64,000 nt of DNA from Comamonas granuli NBRC 101663 (GCF_000739995.1 NZ_BBJX01000007.1:1-64000), one strand, 5' to 3'; positions 9,595-19,263 are shown, counted from the stretch's first letter. The notes: generated from the letters alone by a model not told the origin. A program made the numbers and translations.

Positions 9595-10242
9595 ATGAAA
9601 CGACGCAGCTTCACCCTCTCTGCCGCAGCCGCCCTGGCGGGCTCCGGTCTGGCCCTGCCGCTCTGGGCGCAGGGCCTGCCCAAGGAGGGGAAGGACTACA
9701 ACCGTCTGGGCAAGCCCGTGAGCACCGATGCGCCCGCAGGCAAGGTCGAGGTGATCGAGTTCTTCTGGTACAACTGCGGCCACTGCCATACCTTCGAGCC
9801 CCTGTTCGAGTCCTGGGCCAAGGCGGCCGAGCCCAAGGGCATCGCCGTGCGCCGCGTGCCCGTGGCCTTCAATGCCAGCTTCGTGCCGCAGCAAAAGCTC
9901 TATTACGCGCTGCAGGGCCTGGGCAAGGTCGGCGAGCTGCACGCCCGCGTGTTCCGCGCCATCCACGTGGAGAAGGTCAACCTCTCCAAGGAAGACGCCA
10001 TCATGGCCTGGATGGCCAAGCAGCCGGGCATGGACCTGGCCAAGTTCAAGGAGATGTACGCCTCCTTCAACGTCGCCAGCCAGGTGCAGCGTGCCACGCA
10101 ATTGCAGGAAGCCTATGGCGTCGAGGGCACGCCGTCCATGGGCGTGGCGGGGCGCTTCTACACCGACGGCACCATGGCGGGCAGCCTGCCCGGCATGCTG
10201 CAGGTGGTGGACCAGCTCGTCGGCATCGCCCGCAAGGGCTGA
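9595..10242 (+). CDS. dsbA: Thiol:disulfide interchange protein DsbA
   Basis: 215 aa periplasmic oxidase that introduces disulfides into exported proteins. A signal peptide (MKRRSFTLSAAAALAGSGLA, cleaved near WAQG) precedes a thioredoxin fold with an inserted helical domain. The active site is C61-G-H-C64 in FFWYNCGHCHTFEP, and the cis-proline loop is VEGTPSMGVAG. E. coli DsbA has CPHC; the Gly variant occurs in betaproteobacterial DsbA. AAGGAG precedes the ATG, and a likely terminator follows the gene. Confidence 0.93.
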   Translation: MKRRSFTLSAAAALAGSGLALPLWAQGLPKEGKDYNRLGKPVSTDAPAGKVEVIEFFWYNCGHCHTFEPLFESWAKAAEPKGIAVRRVPVAFNASFVPQQKLYYALQGLGKVGELHARVFRAIHVEKVNLSKEDAIMAWMAKQPGMDLAKFKEMYASFNVASQVQRATQLQEAYGVEGTPSMGVAGRFYTDGTMAGSLPGMLQVVDQLVGIARKG

Positions 10243-10248
10243 TGCGCG

Positions 10249-10280
10249 CGCGGCGGTGCTCCGCCGCGGCGCGGTTTTTT
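10249..10280 (+). terminator. Probable intrinsic terminator after dsbA
   Basis: An 8-bp GC stem CGCGGCGG/CCGCCGCG with a TGCT loop begins seven nt after the dsbA stop codon and is followed, after six GC bases, by six T residues. The gap between stem and T run is longer than ideal, but the position directly after dsbA fits. Confidence 0.55.
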
Positions 10281-10367
10281 CCTGACGCCCCGTGTGCCGG
10301 GGGCTACAATGCTTGCAAGATTCGTGCCTTGCACGTTGGTGCCAGCCATGTCTGACAGGAAAGCCGC

Positions 10368-11057
10368 ATGGACCTCCGTTTTTTGACTTCCCCGGGCCGC
10401 CGCCCGGGCGCTGCACGGCAGCCCTGGTGCTGGGCGCTCCTGCTGGCCGTGCTGTGCGGGATCGGCCCGGCCTGGGCCGAGAAGGCCGACCGCAACAAGC
10501 CCATGAACATCGAGGCCGACGCGCTGCGCCACGACGACCTCAAGCAGACCAGCGTCTTCACCGGGCGCGTGGTCATGACCAAGGGCAGCATCGTGCTGCG
10601 CGGCGCGCGGCTGGAAGTGCGCCAGGACGCCGAGGGCTACCAGTTCGGCACCGTCACGGCCGAGGCCGGTCAGCGCGCCTTCTTCCGCCAGCGGCGTGAT
10701 GTGGCGCCCGGCGCCGCCGAGGAGTTCATGGAGGGCGAGGGCGAGCTCATCGAGTACGACGGCCGCAACGACACCGTGCGCTTCGTGCGCCACGCCGAGC
10801 TGCGCCGCCTGCGCGGGGCGGTGGTGAGCGACGAAATTTCGGGCGCCGTCATCGTCTACAACAACCTCACCGACGTGTTCACCGTCGACGGCCAGAAGAC
10901 CGCCCCTGGCGCGGCGGGCGACACCCCGGCCGGCAGCGGCGCTCGGGTGCGCGCCGTGCTTGCGCCCAAGGAGGCCCCGGCGAGCGCTGCGCCCCAGGAG
11001 CCCGCCGGCGGCAAGCCAGCCCTGCGGCCGAGCAGCACCCTGGGCGGTGTGCGGTGA
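10368..11057 (+). CDS. lptA: LPS transport periplasmic protein LptA
   Basis: 229 aa. The signal segment ([13 protein letters not shown]) is followed by an OstA-like beta-jellyroll that begins [20 protein letters not shown] and continues with [20 protein letters not shown]. LptA forms the periplasmic bridge carrying lipopolysaccharide from LptBFGC to LptDE. The C-terminal ~50 residues are Ala/Pro-rich and probably disordered. lptB follows 10 nt later. lptC and kdsC, which usually lie just upstream in this group, are absent here; dsbA is upstream instead. AGGAAAG precedes the ATG. Confidence 0.9.
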   Translation: MDLRFLTSPGRRPGAARQPWCWALLLAVLCGIGPAWAEKADRNKPMNIEADALRHDDLKQTSVFTGRVVMTKGSIVLRGARLEVRQDAEGYQFGTVTAEAGQRAFFRQRRDVAPGAAEEFMEGEGELIEYDGRNDTVRFVRHAELRRLRGAVVSDEISGAVIVYNNLTDVFTVDGQKTAPGAAGDTPAGSGARVRAVLAPKEAPASAAPQEPAGGKPALRPSSTLGGVR

Positions 11058-11067
11058 GGGGGGCGCC

Positions 11068-11835
11068 ATGAGCCACGCCCAGCCCACGGCGGCGTCCAGC
11101 CGCCTCGAAGTGCTGCACCTGGCCAAGGCCTATGGCAGCCGCAAGGTGGTCAAGGATGTCTCGCTGACGGTGGAAAAGGGCGAGGTCGTCGGCCTGCTCG
11201 GCCCCAATGGCGCGGGCAAGACCACGTCGTTCTACATGATCGTCGGTCTGGTGCGCAGCGACGCGGGGGACATCCGCATCGACGGCCAGTCGGTGGCGCA
11301 CATGCCCATCCACCGGCGCTCGCGCCTGGGCCTGTCCTACCTGCCGCAGGAGGCCTCGATCTTCCGCAAGCTCAGCGTGCAGGAAAACGTGCGCGCCGTG
11401 CTGGAGCTGCAGCGGGATGCGCAGGGCCAGCGCCTGCCCCAGGCGCAGATCGAGCAGCGCCTGACCGCGCTGCTGCAGGACCTGCGCGTGGAGCATCTGC
11501 GCGACTCGCCCGCGCTGGCCCTGTCGGGGGGCGAGCGCCGCCGCGTGGAGATTGCGCGCGCCCTGGCCACCCAGCCGCGCTTCATCCTGCTGGACGAGCC
11601 CTTCGCGGGCATCGATCCCATTGCCGTGATCGAGATCCAGCGCATCATCGGCTTCCTCAAGGAGCGCGGCATCGGCGTGCTCATCACCGACCACAACGTG
11701 CGCGAAACCCTGGGCATTTGCGACCACGCCTTCATCATCAGCGACGGGCGCCTGCTGGCCCAGGGCACGCCGTCCGAGATCGTGGACAACGCCGAAGTGC
11801 GCCGCGTGTACCTGGGCGAGCATTTCCGCATGTGA
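11068..11835 (+). CDS. lptB: LPS export ABC transporter ATPase LptB
   Basis: 255 aa ATPase that drives LPS extraction from the inner membrane. Walker A is [16 protein letters not shown], the signature is [15 protein letters not shown], Walker B is [13 protein letters not shown], and the switch His is in [17 protein letters not shown]. Sequence and length are typical LptB with a ~15-residue N-terminal tail. It lies between lptA and rpoN, the standard order in proteobacteria. Confidence 0.95.
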   Translation: MSHAQPTAASSRLEVLHLAKAYGSRKVVKDVSLTVEKGEVVGLLGPNGAGKTTSFYMIVGLVRSDAGDIRIDGQSVAHMPIHRRSRLGLSYLPQEASIFRKLSVQENVRAVLELQRDAQGQRLPQAQIEQRLTALLQDLRVEHLRDSPALALSGGERRRVEIARALATQPRFILLDEPFAGIDPIAVIEIQRIIGFLKERGIGVLITDHNVRETLGICDHAFIISDGRLLAQGTPSEIVDNAEVRRVYLGEHFRM

Positions 11836-11857
11836 CCGGAATGGCTGCGCTCACGCC

Positions 11858-13423
11858 ATGAAGCCCGGGCTCTCCCTCCGCGTCTCACAGCACCTGGCGC
11901 TGACGCCGCAGTTGCAGCAGTCCATCCGCCTGCTGCAACTGTCCACGCAGGAGCTGTCGCAGGAGGTCGAGCAGATGCTCGACGACAACCCCTTCCTGGA
12001 GCGCGCCAGCGACGAGGCCGAGCGCGAGGCCTTTGGCCTGGCCCAGGCCGACGCCCCCGCCCAGCGGGACGATGCGGCAGCCGACCATGCTATTGTTTCA
12101 GGAGCTGCTGGCGCTGACACAGCAAGCGCTGAAGGCCAAAATGATGCAGAAACCGCCGTCCTGGGCGAAGAGCCCGGCTGGGAGGGCGACGGCAGCGCCG
12201 ACATGGCCCCCGACGACAGCGAGTGGGGCGGCGACGCCCCGGCGCGCCAGCACGGCGCGGCCGCTGACGAGGACAGCGACGCCAGCGAATGGCTGCACGC
12301 CCCGGAGTCGCTCACCGCGCACCTGCACCGCCAGGCCCTGGCGCTGCGCCTGTCCGACGTGGACATGGCGGCGCTGCGCTTTCTCATCGAATCGCTGAAC
12401 GAGGACGGCTACCTCGAAGACGCCATCGACGCCCTGGCCCAGGGCCTGGCGGGCACGGACGACCCCGCGCAGGTCGATGAACTGGTGCACCACTTCACCG
12501 TGGCGCTGCGCCTGCTGCAAAGCCTGGAGCCCACCGGCGTGGGCGCGCGCGACCTGGCCGAATGCCTGGGCCTGCAACTGCGTGCGCTGCAGCAGGAGGG
12601 CGCAGCCGACGCCGAGACCGTGCAGGCCGCGCTGTGCATCTGCGCGCAGCCGCTGGATCTGCTGGCGCGGCGCGATGTGCGCCGCCTGATGCAGGTGTGC
12701 GGCGGCAGCGAGGAGCGCACCCGCGCTGCCATGGCGCTGATCACCCGGCTGGAGCCGCGGCCGGGCCGGCGTTTTGCCGACGTGGAGCGCAACGCCGTGC
12801 GGCCCGACGTGCTCGTCACGCGCAGCGGGCGCGCAGGGCAGCAGTTTGTCGTGCAGCTCAACCCCGAGGTCATGCCCCGGCTGCGCGTGCACGACGCGTA
12901 TGCCGCCGCCCTGCGCGGCCACCGCGGGGGCGAGGGCCACCAGGCGCTGCAGCAGCGCCTGCAGGAGGCGCGCTGGTTCATCAAGAACATCCAGCAGCGC
13001 TTTGACACCATCCTGCGCGTTGCGCGCGCCATCGTCGAGCGGCAGAAGAACTTCTTCGTGCATGGCGAGCTGGCCATGCGCCCCCTGGTGCTGCGCGACA
13101 TCGCCGAAGAACTGGGCCTGCACGAATCGACCATCTCGCGCGTGACCACGGCCAAGTACATGGCCACGCCGCAGGGCACCTTCGAGCTCAAGTACTTCTT
13201 CGGCTCGGGCCTGGGCACCGACACGGGCGGCAACGCGTCGAGCACGGCCGTGCGCGCGCTCATCAAGCAGTTCATTGCTGCCGAAAACCCGGCCAAGCCC
13301 CTGTCGGACAGCCAGTTGGCGGACATGCTCAAGGAGCAGGGCATCGAGTGCGCGCGCCGCACCGTCGCCAAGTACCGCGAGGCGCTGCGCATTCCGGTCG
13401 CCACGCTGCGCAAGGCGTTGTAA
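11858..13423 (+). CDS. rpoN: RNA polymerase sigma-54 factor
   Basis: 521 aa. Region I is Gln/Leu-rich (QHLALTPQLQQSIRLLQLST). Acidic region II (~50-145) is variable. The core-binding domain follows, then a helix-turn-helix (LGLHESTISRVTTAKYM) and the RpoN box ARRTVAKYRE at residues 499-508, which reads the -24 element. It recognises -24/-12 promoters and needs an AAA+ activator. A 58-bp palindromic repeat (copy C) makes residues 78-97 of region II, in frame. The gene sits directly upstream of the hydrogenase maturation cluster; in Cupriavidus necator hydrogenase genes depend on sigma-54. Confidence 0.96.
   Translation: MKPGLSLRVSQHLALTPQLQQSIRLLQLSTQELSQEVEQMLDDNPFLERASDEAEREAFGLAQADAPAQRDDAAADHAIVSGAAGADTASAEGQNDAETAVLGEEPGWEGDGSADMAPDDSEWGGDAPARQHGAAADEDSDASEWLHAPESLTAHLHRQALALRLSDVDMAALRFLIESLNEDGYLEDAIDALAQGLAGTDDPAQVDELVHHFTVALRLLQSLEPTGVGARDLAECLGLQLRALQQEGAADAETVQAALCICAQPLDLLARRDVRRLMQVCGGSEERTRAAMALITRLEPRPGRRFADVERNAVRPDVLVTRSGRAGQQFVVQLNPEVMPRLRVHDAYAAALRGHRGGEGHQALQQRLQEARWFIKNIQQRFDTILRVARAIVERQKNFFVHGELAMRPLVLRDIAEELGLHESTISRVTTAKYMATPQGTFELKYFFGSGLGTDTGGNASSTAVRALIKQFIAAENPAKPLSDSQLADMLKEQGIECARRTVAKYREALRIPVATLRKAL
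12089..12146 (+). repeat. 58-bp palindromic repeat, copy C, inside rpoN
   Basis: Copy C, plus orientation, within rpoN. It starts GCTAT, has the core GAGCTGCTGGCGCT, then AAGCGCT and AGGC at the same spacing as copies A and B. Codon 1 of the element (GCT) is rpoN codon 78, so frame 1 is read. The encoded pattern is AI-(3)-AAGA-(3)-SAEG. It falls in the acidic, poorly conserved linker of region II, where extra residues are tolerated. Confidence 0.8.
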
Positions 13424-13447
13424 TCTTCGGTCCTGTGCCCCGCCGGT

Positions 13448-13463
13448 CGGCGCGGGCGCTGCA
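13448..13463 (+). promoter_or_regulatory. Weak sigma-54 (-24/-12) like site before hupE
   Basis: CGGCGCG, four bases, CTGCA keeps the invariant GG and GC doublets at the required spacing but differs from the TGGCACG-N4-TTGCA consensus at three positions. It lies 67 bp upstream of the hupE-like start, directly after rpoN. In such GC-rich DNA a match of this strength is expected by chance fairly often, so this is a weak candidate for driving the hup/hyp operon. Confidence 0.25.
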
Positions 13464-13514
13464 ACAACGCCGGGGTGTTCCCCGACCCCCGAGGGCCTCG
13501 GCCAGGAGATGGAC

Positions 13515-14120
13515 ATGCGACGCGACAGCCTGGGTGCCATGGTTTTGCCGATATGGGGGCTCTGCATGGCGGCGGGGTCCGCCCACGCCCATGTGGGCCT
13601 GGGGCCTGCCCAGGCCGCCACGTGGTTCAGCGGCCTGGTCCATCCGCTGCTGGGCGCCGACCATTTGCTGGCGATGCTGGCCGTGGGGCTGTGGTCCGCC
13701 GCGGCTCCCGCGCGGCGCCGCTGGCAGGCGCCCACCCTTTTCGTATCCACCATGCTGCTGGGCGCGCTGGCGGCGGGCTGGGGGGCCAGGGCGCCCGCCA
13801 GCGGGCTGGAGGCCGCCATCGCCGCGAGCGTCGCCGCGCTGGGCGCGCTGCTGCTGGGGCGCGCGGTGTTTCCCACCGCCTGGTGCATGGGCCTGGTCGC
13901 TGCCGCCGCGCTGCTGCATGGCATGGCGCATGGGCTGGAATGGGACCCTGCCACCCCCTGGTTGGCTTACGGCGCTGGCTTTACCCTGACGACGGCGCTG
14001 CTGCACCTCGGCGGCCTGGGGCTGGGCCTGGCGCTGCAGCGCATGCATGCGGCATGGCTGCGTGTGGCCGGAATGGCGATCGGCGGCGCCGGCCTGGCCA
14101 TGCTGCTGGCGCGCGCCTGA
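13515..14120 (+). CDS. hupE: HupE/UreJ family nickel permease
   Basis: 201 aa. A signal-like first helix ending in HAHVGLG is followed by HPLLGADHLLAMLAVGLWSA, the HPxxGxDH nickel-binding motif of HupE/UreJ proteins. About five further helices follow; AALLHGMAHGLEWDP carries the second His cluster. HupE-type proteins carry Ni2+ into the cell for hydrogenase or urease. The ATG at 13515 is chosen over 13509 because AGGAG lies six bases before it. It heads the hyp cluster, so nickel supply to the Hox hydrogenase is the likely role. Confidence 0.85.
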   Translation: MRRDSLGAMVLPIWGLCMAAGSAHAHVGLGPAQAATWFSGLVHPLLGADHLLAMLAVGLWSAAAPARRRWQAPTLFVSTMLLGALAAGWGARAPASGLEAAIAASVAALGALLLGRAVFPTAWCMGLVAAAALLHGMAHGLEWDPATPWLAYGAGFTLTTALLHLGGLGLGLALQRMHAAWLRVAGMAIGGAGLAMLLARA

Positions 14121-14197
14121 GCCATGTACGTCCCTGCACATGCCCCGGGTACGGTGCACAGGCGGCCTGGGCGGTGCGCAATGCGAGGAGCAGGTCC

Positions 14198-14539
14198 GTG
14201 CATGAGCTGAGCCTGGCCGGTGGCATCCTGCAGGTGGTGGAAGACGCGGCGGCGCGCGAGGCCTTTGCGCGCGTGCTGCAATTGCGGCTGGAAGTGGGCC
14301 GGCTCGCCGGGGTGGAAGTGCCGGCGCTGCGTTTTGCGCTGGACGCCATCGCCCCGGGCACCCTGCTCGAAGGGGCGCAAGTCCTCATCGACGAGCCGCC
14401 CGGCCGTGCGCGGTGCCCGGGCTGCGGTGCGGCGGTGGAGATCGTGCAGCATGGCGCTGCCTGCCCCGCCTGCGGCGGCTACGGGCTCAGCCCCCAGGGC
14501 GGGGACGCATTGCGCGTGGTGGAGATGCAGGTGGCATAG
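14198..14539 (+). CDS. hypA: Hydrogenase nickel incorporation protein HypA
   Basis: 113 aa from a GTG start that restores the invariant MHEL N-terminus (His2 is the nickel ligand). GAGGAG lies seven bases upstream. Two Cys pairs, CPGCGAA and CPACGGYG, form the structural zinc site. HypA delivers Ni2+ to the hydrogenase large subunit together with HypB. It lies 77 nt after hupE and 14 nt before hypB. Confidence 0.93.
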   Translation: MHELSLAGGILQVVEDAAAREAFARVLQLRLEVGRLAGVEVPALRFALDAIAPGTLLEGAQVLIDEPPGRARCPGCGAAVEIVQHGAACPACGGYGLSPQGGDALRVVEMQVA

Positions 14540-14553
14540 AAAGGAAGCCGAAC

Positions 14554-15498
<945 letters not shown>

Positions 15499-15511
15499 GG
15501 GGGGTTGCGCC

Positions 15512-16675
15512 ATGGCACGCATCCTGGCCTGCGGGGCCTTCCTGAAAAACAGCGCCTGCCTGTTCGACACGCAGGCACCCCAGGCGCCGCTGTGGTCCGC
15601 CGTGCACGGTGACCTCTCCGACCCGGCCGCCTGCGCGGCGCTGGAGCAGTCGGTGCAGGACCTGCTGGCGCGCTCCGGCGCTTCGCTGGACGCCGTGGCG
15701 CACGACCTGCACCCAGACTTCTTCAGCACCCGCCTGGCGCTGCGCCTGGCGGGGGAGCGCGGCATACCCGCCGTGGAGGTGCAGCACCACCATGCCCATG
15801 CGGCGGCGGTGCTGGCCGAGCACGGCGTGCAGGCGCCCGTCATCGCCCTCACGCTCGACGGCGTGGGCCTGGGGCTGGATGGCACTTCCTGGGGCGGCGA
15901 GCTGCTGTGGGTGCACGGCGCGCGTTGTGAGCGCGTGGGGCATTTGGCGCCGCTCGCACTGCCCGGCGGCGATGTGGCGGCGCGCGAGCCCTGGCGCATG
16001 GCGGCGGCCCTGCTGCACGCCAGCGGCCAGGCCGAGCAGATCGTGCCGCGCTTCGCGCCCGTGGTGGGCGAAACGGCGGCGCGCACCGTGCAGACCATGC
16101 TGGCACGCGGGCTGAACTGCCCGCAGACCACGGCGGCCGGGCGCTGGTTCGATGCCGTGGCGGGCCTGCTGGGTCTGTCGGTGCGCCAGGACATGGAGGC
16201 CCAGGCCGCCATCGCGCTGGAGCAGGTGGCCGCGCGCCACCTGCAGGCCCACGGCGGCGCCCTGGCGCAGCGCACCGACCCGGCCCTGGCGCCAGTGGAT
16301 GCCGCGGGCTGCATCGACCTGCGTCCGCTGTGTCGGCCCTGGGCGCAGTGGTCTTCACCCAGCCCGGCACAGATCGAGGCCGCCGCCGCGCAGTTCCACC
16401 TCACGTTGGCCGATGCCCTGGTGGCGCGGGCCGCGCAGGTGGCCAGCGCGCGCGGGGTGCGCAGCGTGGTGCTGGGCGGGGGGTGTTTTTTCAACCGCAT
16501 CCTGGCCGAGCGTTGCATCGCAGGCCTGCAGGCGCAGGGTCTGCGGGTGCATACGGCGCAGGCGCTGTCGTGCGGCGATGCCGGGCTCGCGCTGGGCCAG
16601 GCTTGGGTGGCTGCGCAGCAATTGGCGCAGGCACCGCAATCCATGGATTCAGAGGAGACGGCCGCATGTGCCTAG
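15512..16675 (+). CDS. hypF: Short HypF (Kae1-like domain only)
   Basis: 387 aa, about half the ~750 aa of full HypF. It begins MARILACGAFLKNS, which corresponds to the start of the Kae1-like domain. VAHDLHPDFFSTRLAL, QHHHAHAAAVLAEHG (metal-binding His) and LDGVGLGLDGTSWGGELLW follow, ending with VVLGGGCFFNRILAE and CGDAGLALGQAW. The acylphosphatase, zinc-finger and YrdC-like domains that make the carbamoyl-adenylate are missing. HypF transfers carbamoyl to the HypE C-terminal Cys. A similarly short HypF1 is known from Cupriavidus necator. It overlaps hypC by 10 nt. Confidence 0.88.
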   Translation: MARILACGAFLKNSACLFDTQAPQAPLWSAVHGDLSDPAACAALEQSVQDLLARSGASLDAVAHDLHPDFFSTRLALRLAGERGIPAVEVQHHHAHAAAVLAEHGVQAPVIALTLDGVGLGLDGTSWGGELLWVHGARCERVGHLAPLALPGGDVAAREPWRMAAALLHASGQAEQIVPRFAPVVGETAARTVQTMLARGLNCPQTTAAGRWFDAVAGLLGLSVRQDMEAQAAIALEQVAARHLQAHGGALAQRTDPALAPVDAAGCIDLRPLCRPWAQWSSPSPAQIEAAAAQFHLTLADALVARAAQVASARGVRSVVLGGGCFFNRILAERCIAGLQAQGLRVHTAQALSCGDAGLALGQAWVAAQQLAQAPQSMDSEETAACA

Positions 16676-16896
16676 CCATACCCGCCCGCGTGGTGGAACT
16701 GTTGCCCGGTCAGCAGGCCGTGGTGGACCTGTCCGGTGTGCGCAAGCAGGTGTCCATTGCCCTGGTGGACGATGCGCAACTGGGGGACTATGTGATCGTG
16801 CACGTGGGCTATGCCATCGGCAAGATCGACCCCGAGGAAGCCGAGCGCACCCTGGCGCTGTTTGCCGAGCTTGCCAGCGCGCAGGGGGACGCATGA
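16666..16896 (+). CDS. hypC: Hydrogenase maturation chaperone HypC
   Basis: 76 aa. MCLAIPARVV gives the essential Cys2 after Met removal, and GDYVIVHVGYAIGKIDPEEA is the conserved centre with the functional His. HypC binds HypD to carry the Fe(CN)2CO unit and chaperones the large-subunit precursor. The start lies inside the hypF end (10-nt overlap) and the stop overlaps hypD by ATGA, so translation is coupled on both sides. Confidence 0.94.
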   Translation: MCLAIPARVVELLPGQQAVVDLSGVRKQVSIALVDDAQLGDYVIVHVGYAIGKIDPEEAERTLALFAELASAQGDA

Positions 16897-18032
16897 AGTA
16901 CATCGACGAGTACCGCGACGGCGAGCAGGCGCGCCACATCGCGGCCAACATCGCCGCCGAGGTGCGGCCAGGGCACAGCTACCGCTTCATGGAGTTTTGC
17001 GGCGGCCACACCCACGCCATTGCGCGCTACGGCATCGCGGGCCTGTTGCCCGACAGTGTGCGCATGATCCACGGCCCGGGTTGCCCGGTGTGCGTGCTGC
17101 CCATCGGCCGCATCGACCTGGCGATCCGCCTGGCGCTGGAGCGTGGCGTGATGCTCTGCACCTACGGCGACACCATGCGCGTGCCCGCGTCGGAGGGACT
17201 GTCGCTCATCAAGGTCAAGGCGCGCGGCGCCGATGTGCGCATGGTCTATTCGGCGGCAGACGCCCTGGCGCTGGCCGACAAGCACCCGGACCGCGAGGTC
17301 GTCTTCCTGGCGATTGGTTTCGAGACCACCACGCCGCCCACGGCGCTGGTGCTGCGCGAGGCGCGCGAGCGGGCGGTGCCCAATTTCAGCGTGCTGTGCT
17401 GCCATGTGCTCACGCCGGCGGCCATCACGCACATCCTCGAATCGGCCGAGGTGCGGCAGCTGGGCACCGTGCCCATCGACGGGTTCATCGGCCCGGCGCA
17501 TGTGAGCATCGTGATCGGATCGCAGCCCTACGAGCACTTCGCCGAGGAATACCGCAAGCCCGTGGTGATCTCGGGCTTCGAGCCGCTCGATGTGATGCAG
17601 GGCATCCTCATGCTGGTGCGCCAGGTCAACGCGGGCCGCGCCGAGGTCGAGAACGAATTTTCCCGTGCCGTCACGCCCGAGGGCAACCTGGCCGCGCAGA
17701 ACCTGGTGTCGCAGGTGTTCGAGCTGCGCGAGAGCTTCGAGTGGCGCGGCCTGGGCGAGGTGCCCTACAGCGCGCTCCAAATCCGCCCGGCCTTTGCCGC
17801 CTGGGATGCTGAGCGCAAGTTCGACCTGCACTACGCCAGCGTGCCTGACCACAAGCAGTGCGAGTGCGGCGCCATCCTGCGCGGCGTCAAGCGGCCCACC
17901 GACTGCAAGTTGTTCGGCACCGTGTGCACGCCCGAAAGCCCCATGGGCTCGTGCATGGTGTCGAACGAGGGCGCCTGCGCCGCGCACTACGCCTACGGGC
18001 GGTTCAAAGACATTCCGGTGGTGTCCGCATGA
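16893..18032 (+). CDS. hypD: Hydrogenase maturation protein HypD
   Basis: 379 aa [4Fe-4S] scaffold protein on which the Fe(CN)2CO cofactor is assembled with HypC. Motifs seen are MEFCGGHTHAIARYG, MIHGPGCPVCVLP, LAIGFETTTPPTA, and the C-terminal cluster ligands CECGAILRGVKRPTDCKLFG with TVCTPE. Length and motifs are complete. It overlaps hypC and hypE by 4 nt each (ATGA). Confidence 0.96.
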   Translation: MKYIDEYRDGEQARHIAANIAAEVRPGHSYRFMEFCGGHTHAIARYGIAGLLPDSVRMIHGPGCPVCVLPIGRIDLAIRLALERGVMLCTYGDTMRVPASEGLSLIKVKARGADVRMVYSAADALALADKHPDREVVFLAIGFETTTPPTALVLREARERAVPNFSVLCCHVLTPAAITHILESAEVRQLGTVPIDGFIGPAHVSIVIGSQPYEHFAEEYRKPVVISGFEPLDVMQGILMLVRQVNAGRAEVENEFSRAVTPEGNLAAQNLVSQVFELRESFEWRGLGEVPYSALQIRPAFAAWDAERKFDLHYASVPDHKQCECGAILRGVKRPTDCKLFGTVCTPESPMGSCMVSNEGACAAHYAYGRFKDIPVVSA

Positions 18033-19087
18033 GCATCCGCAAAGACTACGTTCGCCCCATCGATTTCAAGCACGGCCGTGTGGACATGACGCACGGCGCC
18101 GGGGGGCGTGCCAGCGCGCAGCTCATCGACGAGCTGTTCGCCCGTGCCTTCGACAACGACTACCTGCGCCAGGGTCACGACGGCGCCTTGCTGCCGCTGC
18201 CGGGCAGCGGGCGCCTGGTGGTGGCGACCGACGGGCATGTGATCTCGCCGCTGTTCTTCCCCGGCGGCGACATCGGCGCGCTGGCGGTGCACGGCACGGT
18301 CAACGACGTGGCCATGGCGGGCGCCATGCCGCTGTACCTGACGGCCAGCTTCATCATCGAGGAGGGCTTTGCGCTAGCGGAGCTGCGGCGCATCGTCGAA
18401 TCCATGGCGGCGGCGGCGCGCGAGGCGGGTGTGCCCATCGTCACCGGCGACACCAAGGTGGTGGAGCAGGGCAAGGGCGACGGCGTGTTCATCAGCACCA
18501 CCGGCATTGGCGTGGCGCCGCCGGGCTTGACCATCGATGGACGGCAGGCGCGCGTGGGCGACGCGGTGCTGGTCTCGGGCACGTTGGGTGAGCATGGCGT
18601 GGCGGTGATGTCGCTGCGCGAATCGCTGGAATTTGAGACCGCCATCGTCTCGGACAGCGCGGCCCTGCACACCCTGGTGCAGGCCATGCTGCAGGCGCTG
18701 CCCAACCCTGCGCTGCTGCATGTCCTGCGCGACCCCACGCGCGGCGGCCTGGCCAGCACGCTCAACGAAATCACGCGCCAGTCGCAGGTGGGCATGCTGC
18801 TGCGCGAGGCCGACATTCCCGTGCAGCCCCAGGTGGCCGCCGCCTGCGAGCTGCTGGGGCTGGATCCGCTGTACGTGGCCAACGAGGGCAAGCTGGTGGC
18901 CATCTGTGCGCCCGAGGCCGCCGAGCCCCTGCTGGCCGCCATGCGCGCGCACCCGCTGGGTCAGGGCGCGCAGCGCATCGGCACCGTCATCGAGGATGTC
19001 AACGGCTTTGTGCAGATGGACACGCGCTTTGGCGGCCGCCGCGTGGTCGATTGGCTCAGCGGCGAGCAACTCCCCCGCATCTGCTGA
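18029..19087 (+). CDS. hypE: Hydrogenase maturation protein HypE
   Basis: 352 aa AIR-synthase-like ATPase that dehydrates the carbamoyl group on its C-terminal Cys to cyanide. MTHGAGGRASAQLIDELF, VATDGHVISPLFFPGGDIG and NDVAMAGAMPLYL are the nucleotide-binding segments, and DPTRGGLASTLNEI is typical. The chain ends PRIC, providing the acceptor Cys352. It is the last gene of the tight hyp operon; a 176-nt GC-rich spacer separates it from hoxX. Confidence 0.96.
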   Translation: MSIRKDYVRPIDFKHGRVDMTHGAGGRASAQLIDELFARAFDNDYLRQGHDGALLPLPGSGRLVVATDGHVISPLFFPGGDIGALAVHGTVNDVAMAGAMPLYLTASFIIEEGFALAELRRIVESMAAAAREAGVPIVTGDTKVVEQGKGDGVFISTTGIGVAPPGLTIDGRQARVGDAVLVSGTLGEHGVAVMSLRESLEFETAIVSDSAALHTLVQAMLQALPNPALLHVLRDPTRGGLASTLNEITRQSQVGMLLREADIPVQPQVAAACELLGLDPLYVANEGKLVAICAPEAAEPLLAAMRAHPLGQGAQRIGTVIEDVNGFVQMDTRFGGRRVVDWLSGEQLPRIC

Positions 19088-19092
19088 AGTGA

Positions 19093-19212
19093 AACACCCC
19101 CCTGAGTCGCCTTTGGCGCCTTCCCCCCGCTCTCGCAGCGCTGCGCGCTGCGGGCAGGGGGACGCCGCCGGTGCGGCGGGGCGGCCCTTGCACGGCGGCC
19201 CTGGCCTGAGGC
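19093..19212. repeat. GC-rich intergenic element between hypE and hoxX
   Basis: This spacer starts CACCCCCCTGAGTCGCC and runs through several short inverted repeats (for example GGCGCC, GCAGCGCTGC and GCCGCCGGTGCGGC) to CGGCCCTGGCCTGAGG. It has no credible start-to-stop reading frame. I recall very similar CCCCCTGAG...GGGGGAC...GGCGGCCC spacers in many Comamonadaceae genomes, so it is probably a dispersed element. No second copy is in this window, so the repeat status is inferred from memory, not shown. Confidence 0.4.
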
Positions 19213-19263
19213 GCGCCAGTTTCATGCGTCGCGGGTGCCGCGTTCGCGGAATAGATAACTGAG

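Noticed and set aside
10349-10387. Twelve-codon leader ORF (ATG at 10349) overlapping the lptA start
   Set aside because: Its own ribosome-binding site is poor, and the frame shows nothing beyond what chance would give.
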